NCBI RefSeq assembly: GCF_001279775.1
Contig: NZ_LGDG01000234.1
Location: forward strand, 1 to 64,000
Length of the DNA: 64,000 nucleotides
From: Streptomyces sp. MMG1533
GTDB taxonomy: Bacteria; Actinomycetota; Actinomycetes; Streptomycetales; Streptomycetaceae
Direction: 5' to 3'
Position 1 is the stretch's first letter. Each line of letters starts with the position of its first letter. The notes under the pieces are model-generated. The model was given only the letters and a program-made list of their open reading frames with translations, did no database searches and was not told where the DNA came from. Made by a program: the position numbers and the translations under genes. Below, piece after piece: positions 32,946-42,488 of the stretch.

Positions 32946-33124
32946 GAAATGAGAGGGGAACGGGAGGAAGCCCTGCAAGCCCCTTCATCAGAAGGGGTGT
33001 AGGGATGTAGCGGGACGGACGTGAAGGAATGCGGCCGCTGTTGCCTACTGATCAGTCGTGTCCTAGGCATGGTGATCAAGGGCGTTCACAGGGAACGCAG
33101 AACCGAGAGGACGGCCTCCGCCTC

Positions 33125-33703
33125 ATGAAGCCCCCCACCATCGCCGTCGTCGCTGCCGTCGGGCTCGCCGCGGTGCTCCCCCTGGCCGCGACCGCGAGTG
33201 CCACACCCTTCGGTGGTCACGCGCACCGCACCGTCACTGCCGCCGACGGCGCGACCTACGACCTGCGGCTGGCCGCCGGCCCGACCCTCCTGCCCGCCTC
33301 CGGCGGCACCGTGAAGGTCAAGGGCACCGGGTACAACCGGGATCAGGGCATCTTCCTCGCGTTCTGCGCGATTCCCGAGGGCGTCGTCGTGGGTGACCCC
33401 ACGACGTACAAGACCCTGCCCGGCCCTTGTCTTCCCGGCCGGGAGACCAAGGACGGATCGTCGCGCTGGATCACCGACACCGGCACGGGTACGCCCGGGG
33501 TCACGCTCCCGTACGAGGACGGCGGCAGGTTCCGCACGACGCTGGAGAACATACGGCCCGAGATCGCGGACGGGGTCGTCTGTGACGTGACCGTGGAGTG
33601 CGCGGTCGTCACGCGTGCCGACTTCACGGCCACCGGTGAGCGGCTGTACGACCAGTACATCCCGGTCCACTTCGCGCCCGCCGCGGCGGCGGACAGATCG
33701 TAG
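33125..33703 (+). CDS. secreted protein with a neocarzinostatin-like/Ig-like fold
   Basis: 192 residues. The signal peptide (about 1-28) ends ATASA. The mature part begins with a beta-rich domain, SGGTVKVKGTGYNRDQGIFLAFC, and has four cysteines (AFCAIP, GPCLPG, VVCDVTVECAVV). It ends with TRADFTATGERLYDQYIPVHF, a pattern of Streptomyces secreted proteins with an immunoglobulin-like sandwich similar to enediyne apoproteins. No ligand can be deduced. ATG at 33125; longer frames upstream lack a signal. It precedes the two-component system but is probably separate. Confidence 0.65.
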   Translation: MKPPTIAVVAAVGLAAVLPLAATASATPFGGHAHRTVTAADGATYDLRLAAGPTLLPASGGTVKVKGTGYNRDQGIFLAFCAIPEGVVVGDPTTYKTLPGPCLPGRETKDGSSRWITDTGTGTPGVTLPYEDGGRFRTTLENIRPEIADGVVCDVTVECAVVTRADFTATGERLYDQYIPVHFAPAAAADRS

Positions 33704-33819
33704 GGGCCCTGATATACCGGGCCGTGTCGGTGGGTCTCCCAGGCGTTCCCTGAGAACCTCCTGTGCGTTTCTTAGGGAAATCACAGGTTTTCGAAAGCGT
33801 GCTCTCAGAGGCCCCCGAC

Positions 33820-34572
33820 ATGGTGTCCAGCATGACCACGACCTCGCCCCAGGGGCGCACCGAACTGCTGAGGCCGGACGGGAGCCCCGTCCGAGTGCTT
33901 GTGGTGGACGACGAGCTGTCGATCACCGAACTGCTGTCCATGGCCCTTCGCTATGAGGGATGGCAGATCCGTAGTGCCGGTGACGGCACGGGCGCGATCC
34001 AGACCGCCCGCGAGTTCCGGCCCGACGCCGTCGTCCTGGACATGATGCTTCCCGACATGGACGGGCTGGCCGTTCTGGGGCGGCTGCGGCGTGACCTGCC
34101 CGACGTACCGGTTCTCTTCCTGACGGCGAAGGATGCCGTCGAGGACCGGATCGCCGGCCTCACCGCCGGTGGCGACGACTACGTCACCAAGCCGTTCAGC
34201 CTCGAAGAGGTCGTGGCCCGGTTGCGCGGCCTCATCCGGCGCTCGGGTGCCGCCGACCGGCGGTCCGACTCCGTGCTGGTCGTCGGGGACCTCACCCTCG
34301 ACGAGGACAGCCACGAGGTGTCGCGGGCCGGGGAGGGCATCCACCTCACCGCGACCGAGTTCGAGCTCCTGCGCTTCCTCATGCGCAACCCGCGCCGGGT
34401 GCTCAGCAAGGCGCAGATCCTCGACCGGGTGTGGTCGTACGACTTCGGCGGCCAGGCCAATGTGGTCGAGCTCTACATCTCGTACCTGCGCAGGAAGATC
34501 GACGCCGGTCGCGAACCGATGATCCACACCCGGCGTGGCGCCGGCTACCTGATCAAGCCCGCGGCGTCATGA
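33820..34572 (+). CDS. OmpR/PhoB-family response regulator
   Basis: About 250 residues. The receiver domain (about 22-135) has LVVDDE, the phosphoacceptor Asp in VVLDMMLPDMDGL, the Thr in LFLTAKD, and Lys in YVTKPFS. The winged-helix effector domain (about 150-245) has LTATEFELLRFLMRNPRRVLSK and VVELYISYLRRKID. ATG at 33820 is a choice among several; 33832 and 33763 are possible. The stop overlaps the kinase start (ATGA), so the pair is translationally coupled. Downstream glycosyltransferases follow closely, so the system may govern a cell-envelope glycan. Confidence 0.9.
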   Translation: MVSSMTTTSPQGRTELLRPDGSPVRVLVVDDELSITELLSMALRYEGWQIRSAGDGTGAIQTAREFRPDAVVLDMMLPDMDGLAVLGRLRRDLPDVPVLFLTAKDAVEDRIAGLTAGGDDYVTKPFSLEEVVARLRGLIRRSGAADRRSDSVLVVGDLTLDEDSHEVSRAGEGIHLTATEFELLRFLMRNPRRVLSKAQILDRVWSYDFGGQANVVELYISYLRRKIDAGREPMIHTRRGAGYLIKPAAS

Positions 34573-36218
34573 GCGGGCGACGACGGACGCGTACACAGAG
34601 AAAGCAGAAGCTGAGGCTAGGACGACAGCCGCGCACGCTGCGTACGCGGCTCGTCGTCTCCGCGGTGGCGTTGATCGCGGTGGTGTGCGCCGTCATCGGG
34701 ACGGTGACGACGATCGCGATGCAGTCGCGCCTGTACCAGCAGTTGGACAGCTCGCTCAGCGAGGTGGTGGGACGCGCGGCGGGCGCCGGCCCCGAGGCTC
34801 CCCCCGGTGCACAGCAGCAGCCCAAGCCCGAGGACGACGAGGACAAGAAGGTGCCCAAGGTGCCTGTTCTCTCGGAGTTCGTCACCAAGGGTCCGCAGCA
34901 GATGATCGGCACGGTCGCGGCGAAGGTCGTGAGCGGTGAGATCACCGAGGGCATGGTCAGCAAGGCCTCGACGGACGACAACGGGGTCACGGACGCCACG
35001 CCGTACAACCTGAACGAGACGCAGAAGAAAGAGCTGAACGCCGTCTCCAAGGACGGTAAAGCCCACACCGTGACCCTCACGGGGCTGGGCGAGTACCGCG
35101 TGGAGTACCGCCAGGGCGACAACGGCGCGTACTACGTGGCGCTGCCGACCACCGACGTCACCGACACCATCAACACCCTCATCCTGGTCGAGGTCAGCGT
35201 CACCGCCGCCGGCCTGGTCGCCGCCGGCATCGCCGGTTACGTCCTCGTCGGCGTCGCCACCCGCCCCCTCCGCAAGGTCGCCGCCACCGCCACCCGCGTC
35301 TCCGAACTCCCGCTCCACACCGGCGAGGTCAACCTCAGCGAACGCGTCCCCGAGTCGGAGACCGACCCGCACACCGAGGTCGGCCAGGTCGGGGCGGCAC
35401 TCAACCGCATGCTCAACCACGTCCACGGCGCCCTGCACGCACGCCAGCAGAGCGAGATGCGGGTACGGCAGTTCGTCGCGGACGCCAGTCATGAGCTCAG
35501 GACCCCCCTCGCCTCCATCCGCGGGTACGCGGAGCTCACCCGGCGCGGCAGAGAGGAGGTCGGCCCCGACACCCGGCACGCCCTGGGCCGTATCGAGTCC
35601 GAGGCGGGCCGGATGACGTTCCTGGTCGAGGACCTGCTGCTGCTCGCGCGGCTCGACGCCGGGCGTCCGCTCCAGTTCGAGCAGACGGACCTCGTACCGC
35701 TCGTCGTGGACACCATCAGCGACGCGCGCGCGGCCGGACCGGAGCACAACTGGCGGCTCGACCTGCCCGACGAACCGGCACTGGTGTCGGCGGACGCCGC
35801 ACGGTTGCAGCAGGTGCTCGTCAACCTGCTGGCCAACGCCCGTACGCACACGCCACCCGGTACGACCGTCACCGCGCGTGTGCAGCGGCGCGGGCCGTGG
35901 CTGTGCGTGGACGTGGAGGACGACGGGCAAGGCATCCCGCCCGAGCTGCTTCCGCGGGTCTTCGAACGGTTCGCGCGCGGCGACTCCTCGCGCTCCCGTG
36001 CCTCCGGGTCCACGGGACTGGGTCTTGCGATCGTGCAGGCCGTCGCGACCGCGCACGACGGCGCCGTGACCGTCGACAGCGTTCCCGGGCGCACGGTGTT
36101 CACCGTGCACCTGCCCGCGCTGGGCCCGGTGGTGCCCCGTCCGGCTCCCGAAACGAATTGGCAATCGCACTCACAGGCACAGCACAGCGCCGCCATATGG
36201 GTGCAACAGGGCGCTTGA
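34569..36218 (+). CDS. sensor histidine kinase
   Basis: 549 residues. A membrane helix at about 32-55 and another near 205-228 bracket an extracytoplasmic sensor of about 150 residues that begins with a Pro/Glu/Lys-rich stretch. A HAMP region follows (RPLRKVAATATRVSEL). The DHp helix has the H-box FVADASHELRTPLASIRG, and the ATPase has VNLLANARTHT, DDGQGIP and STGLGLAIV. All catalytic boxes are intact. Overlaps the response regulator by four bases. The next gene, a GT2-GtrA fusion, starts 15 bases after the stop. Confidence 0.92.
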   Translation: MSGRRRTRTQRKQKLRLGRQPRTLRTRLVVSAVALIAVVCAVIGTVTTIAMQSRLYQQLDSSLSEVVGRAAGAGPEAPPGAQQQPKPEDDEDKKVPKVPVLSEFVTKGPQQMIGTVAAKVVSGEITEGMVSKASTDDNGVTDATPYNLNETQKKELNAVSKDGKAHTVTLTGLGEYRVEYRQGDNGAYYVALPTTDVTDTINTLILVEVSVTAAGLVAAGIAGYVLVGVATRPLRKVAATATRVSELPLHTGEVNLSERVPESETDPHTEVGQVGAALNRMLNHVHGALHARQQSEMRVRQFVADASHELRTPLASIRGYAELTRRGREEVGPDTRHALGRIESEAGRMTFLVEDLLLLARLDAGRPLQFEQTDLVPLVVDTISDARAAGPEHNWRLDLPDEPALVSADAARLQQVLVNLLANARTHTPPGTTVTARVQRRGPWLCVDVEDDGQGIPPELLPRVFERFARGDSSRSRASGSTGLGLAIVQAVATAHDGAVTVDSVPGRTVFTVHLPALGPVVPRPAPETNWQSHSQAQHSAAIWVQQGA

Positions 36219-36232
36219 CCAGAGTCGTTGTC

Positions 36233-37717
36233 ATGCGAACCGATTCTTCTCCCGGCACTCTGCCGGCGCGGGAGCACCTCCCGGCCGGAGACGCGGGTGC
36301 GCCTGTCCTGGATGTCGTGATCCCCGTCTACAACGAGGAGAAGGACCTCCAGCCGTGTGTGCTGAGACTGCACGAGCACCTCAAGCGCACGTTCCCGTAC
36401 GCGTTCCGCATCACGATCGCGGACAACGCGTCGACGGACACCACCCCCCAGGTGTCCGCGCGGCTGGAGGCGGAAATCCCGGAGGTCAAGGCCTTCCGGC
36501 TGGAGCAGAAGGGCCGCGGCCGGGCGCTGCGGACCGTCTGGTCCGCCTCGGACGCCCCGATCCTCGCCTACATGGACGTGGACCTGTCCACCGACCTCAA
36601 CGCACTGCTGCCGCTGGTGGCACCGCTGATCTCCGGTCACTCCGACCTCGCGATCGGCTCCCGGCTGGCCCGCAGCTCGCGGGTGGTGCGAGGCGCCAAG
36701 CGGGAGTTCATCAGCCGCTCCTACAACCTCATCCTGCGCGGCTCGCTCCAGGCCCGCTTCTCGGACGCGCAGTGCGGCTTCAAGGCCATCCGCCGGGATG
36801 TCGCCCAGGTGCTGCTGCCCCTGGTGGAGGACAGCGGCTGGTTCTTCGACACCGAGATGCTGGTGATCGCCGAGCGGGCCGGGCTGCGGATCCACGAGGT
36901 TCCCGTCGACTGGGTCGACGACCCGGACTCGACGGTCCACATCGTGAAGACGGCTACCGAAGACCTCAAGGGGGTGTGGCGAGTGGGCAAGGCCCTGGCC
37001 ACCGGTTCGCTGCCGCTGGACCGGATCACCCGGCCGTTCGGCGACGACCCGCGCGACCGTGACATCCAGGACGTGCCGAAGGGCCTGGCCCGCCAGCTGG
37101 TCGGCTTCTGTGTCGTCGGCGGTCTGTCGACGCTCTTCTATCTGCTGCTCTACAGCGGCTTCCGCCAGTTCGGCGGCTCGCAGATCGCCAACGCGCTCGC
37201 TCTGCTGGTCTCGGCGGTCGCCAACACGGCGGCCAACCGGCGGCTGACCTTCGGGGTGCGCGGCAGCAGCGGCGCCGTCCGGCACCAGGCGCAGGGCCTG
37301 GTCGTCTTCGGTATCGGCCTCGCCCTGACCAGCGGCTCCCTCGCCGCCCTGAACGCGGCGTCCTCCGACCCCGCGCACTCCACCGAACTCGCGGTTCTCA
37401 TCGCCGCCAACCTGGCCGCGACCGTCCTGCGCTTCCTGCTCTTCAGGGCGTGGGTGTTCCCGGACAAGCGTGAGTCGACGGTCGTGGCCTCGCACACGCC
37501 GTCCTCGCCGACCTACTTCGCGGCACCCGGGGCCGGGCAGTCGCACCCGCCGCTGCCGCAGCGCCCGACGGCGCCCCAGTACGCCACGGCGCCCCGATCG
37601 CCGTACGACACCACCCAGTTCCGCGCCGGTGAAGCCGCGGACCGCACCAGGGGGGACGCAACCATGCAGCTGCAGCCGGTGCGCCCGACCGACACCGACC
37701 CTAGGGACATCCGATGA
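36233..37717 (+). CDS. GT2 glycosyltransferase fused to a GtrA domain
   Basis: 494 residues. The N-terminal GT-A domain (about 25-250) has VVIPVYNEEKDL, DNASTD and YMDVDLSTD (DxD), typical of polyprenyl-phosphate hexose synthases (DPM1/YkcC-like). The GtrA-type domain (about 275-410) contains four helices, starting LVGFCVVGGLSTLFYLLL. The tail (about 415-494) is disordered and Pro/Gln-rich. It should make polyprenyl-phospho-sugar and help flip it. Its stop overlaps the GT39 start by four bases (ATGA). Together they form a donor-maker and donor-user pair. Confidence 0.88.
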   Translation: MRTDSSPGTLPAREHLPAGDAGAPVLDVVIPVYNEEKDLQPCVLRLHEHLKRTFPYAFRITIADNASTDTTPQVSARLEAEIPEVKAFRLEQKGRGRALRTVWSASDAPILAYMDVDLSTDLNALLPLVAPLISGHSDLAIGSRLARSSRVVRGAKREFISRSYNLILRGSLQARFSDAQCGFKAIRRDVAQVLLPLVEDSGWFFDTEMLVIAERAGLRIHEVPVDWVDDPDSTVHIVKTATEDLKGVWRVGKALATGSLPLDRITRPFGDDPRDRDIQDVPKGLARQLVGFCVVGGLSTLFYLLLYSGFRQFGGSQIANALALLVSAVANTAANRRLTFGVRGSSGAVRHQAQGLVVFGIGLALTSGSLAALNAASSDPAHSTELAVLIAANLAATVLRFLLFRAWVFPDKRESTVVASHTPSSPTYFAAPGAGQSHPPLPQRPTAPQYATAPRSPYDTTQFRAGEAADRTRGDATMQLQPVRPTDTDPRDIR

Positions 37718-39927
37718 CCACCCACACCGACCACCCGACCGAACAGGGGCCCTCCGGCTGGGGGCCGCCGACAGCCGGTACCGATACGGCCGTCCAGGAG
37801 CCGGTTGTTCCCCCGGCTCCACCGGCCCCCGAGTCCGGTGAGCCCAAGCAGCCCTTCGTACGGAGACTGTGGCGGGGCCGGCCCGAGGACCCGCGCTGGG
37901 CGCGCCCCGCGTTCCTCGGCCTGCTGCTCGCGACCGCGGCGCTCTACCTCTACAACCTGAGTGCGTCCGGTTACTCCAACTCCTTCTACTCGGCGGCCGT
38001 CCAGGCGGGCAGCAAGTCCTGGAAGGCGATGTTCTTCGGCTCGCTGGACGCGAGCAACGCCATCACCGTCGACAAGCCCTCGGCCTTCCTGTGGCCGATG
38101 GAGATCGCGGTCAGGATCTTCGGCCTGAACTCGTGGGCGATCCTCACCCCCGAGGTCCTCATGGGCGTCGGCACCGTCGCGGTCGTCTACGCGTCCGTGC
38201 GCCGCCGGTTCAGCCCCGGGGCCGGTCTGATCGCGGGCGCCGTGCTCGCGCTCACCCCCGTCGCGGCGCTGATGTTCCGGTTCAACAACCCGGATGCGAT
38301 GCTGGCGCTGCTGATGGCGCTGGCCTGCTACTTCGTCGTCCGCGGTCTCGAGGACGGCCGGACGAAGTGGCTGGTGTGGGCCGGTGTCGCGATCGGCTTC
38401 GCGTTCCTCGCCAAGACCCTGCAGGCCTTCCTGATCCTGCCGTCGCTGGCGATCGTGTACGCGGTCTGCGCGCCGGTGAACCTGAAGAAGCGCCTGGGAC
38501 AACTGGCCCTTGCGACGGGCGCGATGGTCGTGGCCGGCGGCTGGTGGGTGGCGATCGTCGAGCTGTGGCCGGCGTCGTCCCGCCCCTACATCGGCGGCTC
38601 GCAGAACAACAGCTTCCTCGAGCTGACCTTCGGCTACAACGGTCTCGGCCGTATCAACGGCGAGGAGACCGGCAGCGTCGGCGGCGGCGGTGGCGCGGGC
38701 GGCACGGGCCAGTGGGGCGAGACCGGCTGGGACCGGATGTTCAACTCCGAGATCGGTGCCCAGATCTCCTGGCTGCTGCCCGCCGCTCTGATCCTGCTCG
38801 TCGCCGGCCTGGTGGCCACCCGCAAGCTCAAGCGGACGTCCGTGACCCGGAGTTCGTTCCTGGTGTGGGGCGGCTCGCTGCTGATCACCATGGTGGTCTT
38901 CAGCTACATGGCGGGCATCTTCCACCAGTACTACACGATCGCCCTCGCCCCCTACATCGCGGCCGTGGTCGGCATGGGCTCGGCGACCCTGTGGGAGAAG
39001 CGGTCCGAGATGTGGGCGTCCCTCACGCTCGCGGCCTCGGTCGTGGCCGGCGCCGCCTGGGGATACGTCCTGCTCAACCGCACCCCCGACTACCTGCCCT
39101 GGCTGAAGTGGCTGGTGCTGGTCGGCGGCCTGGTCGCCGCACTCGGCCTGATCTTCGTGGCCAGGCTCGGCCGGCAGCTCGCGCTCGCCGCGGCGGCCCT
39201 GGGCATCGTGGCCTCGCTGGCCGGCCCGGCGGCGTACACCCTGAGCACGGTGAACTCCGCGCACACCGGCTCCATCCCGACGGCGGGTCCGGCGGGCGCG
39301 AGCATGATGGGCGGCCGGGGCGGCGGTCCCGGCGGCGGTGGCGGCATGGGCGGCGGTATGCCCGGTGGCGGCCAGAACCAGCAGAACGGCAACGGCAACA
39401 CGCAGGGCAACGGCTTCCCGGGCGGCGGTACCGGCGGCATGGGCGGCGGCATGCCGGGTGGCGGCCAGAACCAGCAGAACGGCAACGGCACCACCCAGGG
39501 CAACGGCGCTCCCGGAGGCCAGACCGGCGACGGCGGCGGCATGGGCGGCGGCGGCATGGGCGGTCTGCTCAACGGCGCCACCGTCACCGACGAGGCCAAG
39601 AAGCTGCTGGAGACCGACGCCGACCAGTACACCTGGGCCGCGGCGGCCATCGGCGCCCAGAACGCCGCGAGCTACCAACTCGCCACCGGCGAACCGGTGA
39701 TGGCGATCGGCGGCTTCAACGGCACCGACCCGTCCCCGACGCTGGCCCAGTTCAAGAAGTACGTGGAGGACGGCAAGATCCACTACTTCATCTCGTCCGG
39801 CTCCTCCGGCGGCATGGGTGGCAGCAGCGACGGCACGTCCTCGCAGATCACCACCTGGATCGAGGCCAACTTCAAGAAGGTGACGGTCGGTTCGGCCACC
39901 TTCTACGACCTCACGCAGAAGGCGTAA
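37714..39927 (+). CDS. GT39/ArnT-like membrane glycosyltransferase (YkcB-like)
   Basis: 737 residues. A cytosolic Pro-rich head (1-60) precedes about eleven membrane helices. The first extracytoplasmic loop, SLDASNAITVDKPSAFLW, carries the acidic residues of GT-C enzymes. A glycine/methionine/glutamine-rich linker (about 525-625) contains two copies of a GGGMPGGGQNQQNGNG unit encoded by a 93-bp direct repeat near 39371 and 39464. A C-terminal soluble domain (about 625-737) is of the YkcA/YkcB type. It should transfer the sugar from the polyprenyl-phosphate made by the preceding gene to a surface acceptor that is not identifiable from sequence. Confidence 0.88.
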   Translation: MTTHTDHPTEQGPSGWGPPTAGTDTAVQEPVVPPAPPAPESGEPKQPFVRRLWRGRPEDPRWARPAFLGLLLATAALYLYNLSASGYSNSFYSAAVQAGSKSWKAMFFGSLDASNAITVDKPSAFLWPMEIAVRIFGLNSWAILTPEVLMGVGTVAVVYASVRRRFSPGAGLIAGAVLALTPVAALMFRFNNPDAMLALLMALACYFVVRGLEDGRTKWLVWAGVAIGFAFLAKTLQAFLILPSLAIVYAVCAPVNLKKRLGQLALATGAMVVAGGWWVAIVELWPASSRPYIGGSQNNSFLELTFGYNGLGRINGEETGSVGGGGGAGGTGQWGETGWDRMFNSEIGAQISWLLPAALILLVAGLVATRKLKRTSVTRSSFLVWGGSLLITMVVFSYMAGIFHQYYTIALAPYIAAVVGMGSATLWEKRSEMWASLTLAASVVAGAAWGYVLLNRTPDYLPWLKWLVLVGGLVAALGLIFVARLGRQLALAAAALGIVASLAGPAAYTLSTVNSAHTGSIPTAGPAGASMMGGRGGGPGGGGGMGGGMPGGGQNQQNGNGNTQGNGFPGGGTGGMGGGMPGGGQNQQNGNGTTQGNGAPGGQTGDGGGMGGGGMGGLLNGATVTDEAKKLLETDADQYTWAAAAIGAQNAASYQLATGEPVMAIGGFNGTDPSPTLAQFKKYVEDGKIHYFISSGSSGGMGGSSDGTSSQITTWIEANFKKVTVGSATFYDLTQKA

Positions 39928-39946
39928 GGGACCGGCCGGATCGGGA

Positions 39947-39980
39947 AGGAAGGGCGGTGGCCGCGGCCACCGCCCTTCCT
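39947..39980 (+). terminator. terminator of the two-component/glycosyltransferase operon
   Basis: Perfect 16-bp stem (AGGAAGGGCGGTGGCC and complement) with a 2-base loop, 20 bases past the GT39 stop. Confidence 0.85.
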
Positions 39981-39992
39981 CGTATCTCCGTT

Positions 39993-40024
39993 GTACGCCG
40001 TATGGGAGCTGCTCTACGGTGTAC
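39993..40024. promoter_or_regulatory. inverted repeat over the DHA2 exporter promoter
   Basis: GTACGCCGTA and TACGGTGTAC (one mismatch) with a 12-base spacer. The left arm overlaps a possible -35 (TTGTAC) and the right arm a possible -10 region. It ends three bases before the ATG. A likely operator of the downstream TetR. Confidence 0.55.
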
Positions 40025-40027
40025 ATC

Positions 40028-41560
40028 ATGACAGCGTCCCCCCAGGAACAGACCCCTGCGCAGACCCAACAGACAGGCGGCCACCCCCAACGCTGGCTGA
40101 TCCTCGGTGTCATCTGCCTCGCACAGCTCACCGTGCTGCTCGACAACACCGTCCTGAACGTCGCGATCCCCTCCCTCACCCGGGAGTTGGGTGCGGCCAC
40201 CTCCGACATCCAGTGGATGATCAACGCGTACTCGCTGGTGCAGTCCGGCCTGCTGCTCACCGCGGGCAGTGCCGCCGACCGCTACGGCCGCAAGAAGATG
40301 CTGATCGTGGGGCTGGCCCTGTTCGGTGTGGGGTCGCTGGTGGCCGGACTGGCGGACTCCACCGCCCAGTTGATCGCGGCCCGGGCCGGCATGGGAGTCG
40401 GCGGCGCGCTGCTGATGACCACCACCCTCGCCGTGGCGATGCAGATCTTCGCTCCCGAGGAGCAGCCGAAGGCGATCGGCATCTGGGCCGCGGTGAACTC
40501 GCTGGGCTTCGCGACCGGACCGCTCATCGGCGGCTTCGTGCTGAACCACTTCTGGTGGGGAGCAATCTTCCTGATCAACCTGCCGGTCGCGGCGCTGGGC
40601 CTGGTGGCGGTCGTGGCGCTCGTCCCCGAGTCCAAGGCTGCGACCTCCCGGGGGACGACCCCCGGACTCCCGGTGCAGGGTGACCGGCCCGACCTGCTCG
40701 GCGCCGTGCTGTCCACGACAGGCATGGCCTCCCTGGTGTTCGCGATCATCTCCGGCCCGGAGCACGGCTGGACCTCCGGCCGGGTGATGACTCCGGCGGC
40801 GGTCGCGGTCGTGGTGCTGGCCGCCTTCGGGTACTGGGAGAGCCGGATCCCCCACCCCATGCTCGACATGCACTTCTTCAGGGACCGGCGGTTCACGGGA
40901 GCGGTCGCCGGCGCGGTACTGATCACCTTCGGGATGGGCGGGTCGCTCTTCCTGCTCACCCAGCACATGCAGTTCGTGCTCGGTTACGGTCCATTGGAGG
41001 CGGGCCTGCGCACGGCCCCGCTCGCCTTGGTGATCGTGGCGCTGAACTTCACCGGTCTGTCGGCGAAGTGGTCGACCAGGCTCGGGACTCCCGTCTCCAT
41101 CGGACTGGGCATGGCGGTGATGGCGGGAGGCCTCGTCTCGATCGCCACGATTTCCTCCGGCGGTTACGCCGGCACACTGCTTGGCCTGCTGCTCATCGGT
41201 GCGGGGGCCGCGGTCGCCAGCCCGGCGATGGCGCACGCGATCATGAGCTCGATCCCGCCGGAGAAGGCCGGGGTCGGCGCGGGGATCAACGGCACGGTGG
41301 CGGAGTTCGGGCAGGGGCTGGGTGTCGCGGTGCTCGGGGCTGTGCTGAACGCCCGGTTCGCGGCGTTGATTTCGGTGGCCGCGGTGTCCCTGCCGGGGGC
41401 GCTGGCCGAAGCGGGGTCGGCTGAGGAGAGGGCGCGCATCACGGATGCGTTCGCCTCCGGGCTGGAGAGCAGTCAGTTGGTGGGGGCGGTCGCCGTGTTG
41501 CTCGGGGGGTTGGTCGCGGCCGCGTTGTTGCGTCGGGCCGAGCGGGCAGACTCCGCCTAG
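40028..41560 (+). CDS. DHA2-family (EmrB/QacA-type) MFS exporter
   Basis: 510 residues with 14 predicted helices. Motifs: LDNTVLNVAIPSL (helix 1 acidic motif of DHA2), SAADRYGRKKMLIVG (signature A), and GFATGPLIGGF in helix 5 (antiporter motif C). A drug or metabolite efflux role is expected. The ATG at 40028 is directly after the inverted repeat; GTG at 40019 is possible. It is followed by a TetR gene in the same direction that probably represses it. Confidence 0.9.
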   Translation: MTASPQEQTPAQTQQTGGHPQRWLILGVICLAQLTVLLDNTVLNVAIPSLTRELGAATSDIQWMINAYSLVQSGLLLTAGSAADRYGRKKMLIVGLALFGVGSLVAGLADSTAQLIAARAGMGVGGALLMTTTLAVAMQIFAPEEQPKAIGIWAAVNSLGFATGPLIGGFVLNHFWWGAIFLINLPVAALGLVAVVALVPESKAATSRGTTPGLPVQGDRPDLLGAVLSTTGMASLVFAIISGPEHGWTSGRVMTPAAVAVVVLAAFGYWESRIPHPMLDMHFFRDRRFTGAVAGAVLITFGMGGSLFLLTQHMQFVLGYGPLEAGLRTAPLALVIVALNFTGLSAKWSTRLGTPVSIGLGMAVMAGGLVSIATISSGGYAGTLLGLLLIGAGAAVASPAMAHAIMSSIPPEKAGVGAGINGTVAEFGQGLGVAVLGAVLNARFAALISVAAVSLPGALAEAGSAEERARITDAFASGLESSQLVGAVAVLLGGLVAAALLRRAERADSA

Positions 41561-41587
41561 GAGCTCGGGTGGCTGGATTTGTCATGC

Positions 41588-41664
41588 GACTGCGGGTCGT
41601 GTGTGGTTGGTCGTGCCCACGCGGCGCAGCCGCACATGTCACAGCCCCGAGCCCCTGAAGGGGC
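41588..41664 (-). repeat. Streptomyces intergenic repeat, copy A
   Basis: On the minus strand it matches 42489-42560 over about 70 bases, including GTGACATGTGCGGCT, CGCCGCG and CCCGCAG. It is an example of the short palindrome-rich repeats frequent between Streptomyces genes. It sits between the exporter and the TetR gene. Confidence 0.65.
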
Positions 41665-41706
41665 GCTTAGCATGACCGGCAATCAGTAAGTCTAGGAAGG
41701 TGCGCC

Positions 41707-42468
41707 ATGGCGAAGACGGCCCGGTCGGCGGCGCGGACCAGCGTATGGCTGGAGGGCAGGACGCGTCGCGGCGGGCGGGGCGGTGGGCAGCCCTCCGGGC
41801 TCGATCGCGACCGGATCACCGAGGTCACCGTCCGGCTCCTGGACGCCGACGGGCTGGCCAGGTTCTCCATGCGCCGACTGGCCGCCGAGCTGAACGTCAC
41901 CGCGATGTCCGTCTACTGGTACGTCGACACCAAGGACGACCTCCTCGAACTCGCCCTGGACGCCGTCATGAGGGAGATGGAGCTGCCCGATCCGGTGGCC
42001 GACGAGGACTGGCGCGGCCAGCTGCGCACGCTGGCCCAGGGCTACCGGGCCATGCTGGTCCGCCACCCATGGCTGTCGCCGCTGGCCGGACGCTTCCTCA
42101 ACATCGGCCCGAACAACCTGGCCTTCTCCCGGGTCGTCCAGCAGGTCATCCGCAAGACCGGCCTGCCCGTGCACCGGCTGACCGGGGCCATCTCGGCCGT
42201 CTTCCAGTTCGTCTACGGCTACGGCACGCTTGAGGGCCATTTCTACAGCCGCGTGACGGACACCGGCATGACCCCGGACGAGTACTTCCAGACCGCCGTC
42301 AACGAGGTCACGGAGTTTCCGGGCGCCGCCGAGGTCGTCCAGGAGTCCGCGGAGATCATGGAGGCCCGCGGCGGCGACACGGTCCAGGAGATGATGGAAC
42401 GGGACTTCCAGTTCGCCCTGGACCTGCTGGTGGCAGGGATCGAGACGATGGTGGCAAGGGCCGACTAG
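41707..42468 (+). CDS. TetR-family regulator (TetR_C-type)
   Basis: 253 residues. An extended basic and glycine-rich head (1-35) is followed by a TetR DNA-binding domain at about 36-85 (LDADGLARFSMRRLAAELNV, TAMSVYWYVDTKDDLLEL). The C-terminal ligand domain is of the TetR_C type. It follows the DHA2 exporter in the same direction and is probably its repressor, acting at the inverted repeat at 39993-40024. AGGAAGGTG precedes the ATG. Confidence 0.88.
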   Translation: MAKTARSAARTSVWLEGRTRRGGRGGGQPSGLDRDRITEVTVRLLDADGLARFSMRRLAAELNVTAMSVYWYVDTKDDLLELALDAVMREMELPDPVADEDWRGQLRTLAQGYRAMLVRHPWLSPLAGRFLNIGPNNLAFSRVVQQVIRKTGLPVHRLTGAISAVFQFVYGYGTLEGHFYSRVTDTGMTPDEYFQTAVNEVTEFPGAAEVVQESAEIMEARGGDTVQEMMERDFQFALDLLVAGIETMVARAD

Positions 42469-42488
42469 GGCAGGCCCCAGACCCACCC

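Noticed and set aside
35489..40260. Long minus-strand open frames (777 and 915 codons) over the kinase and glycosyltransferase genes
   Set aside because: Codon-bias shadows. The plus-strand genes have intact catalytic motifs and overlapping start/stop junctions.
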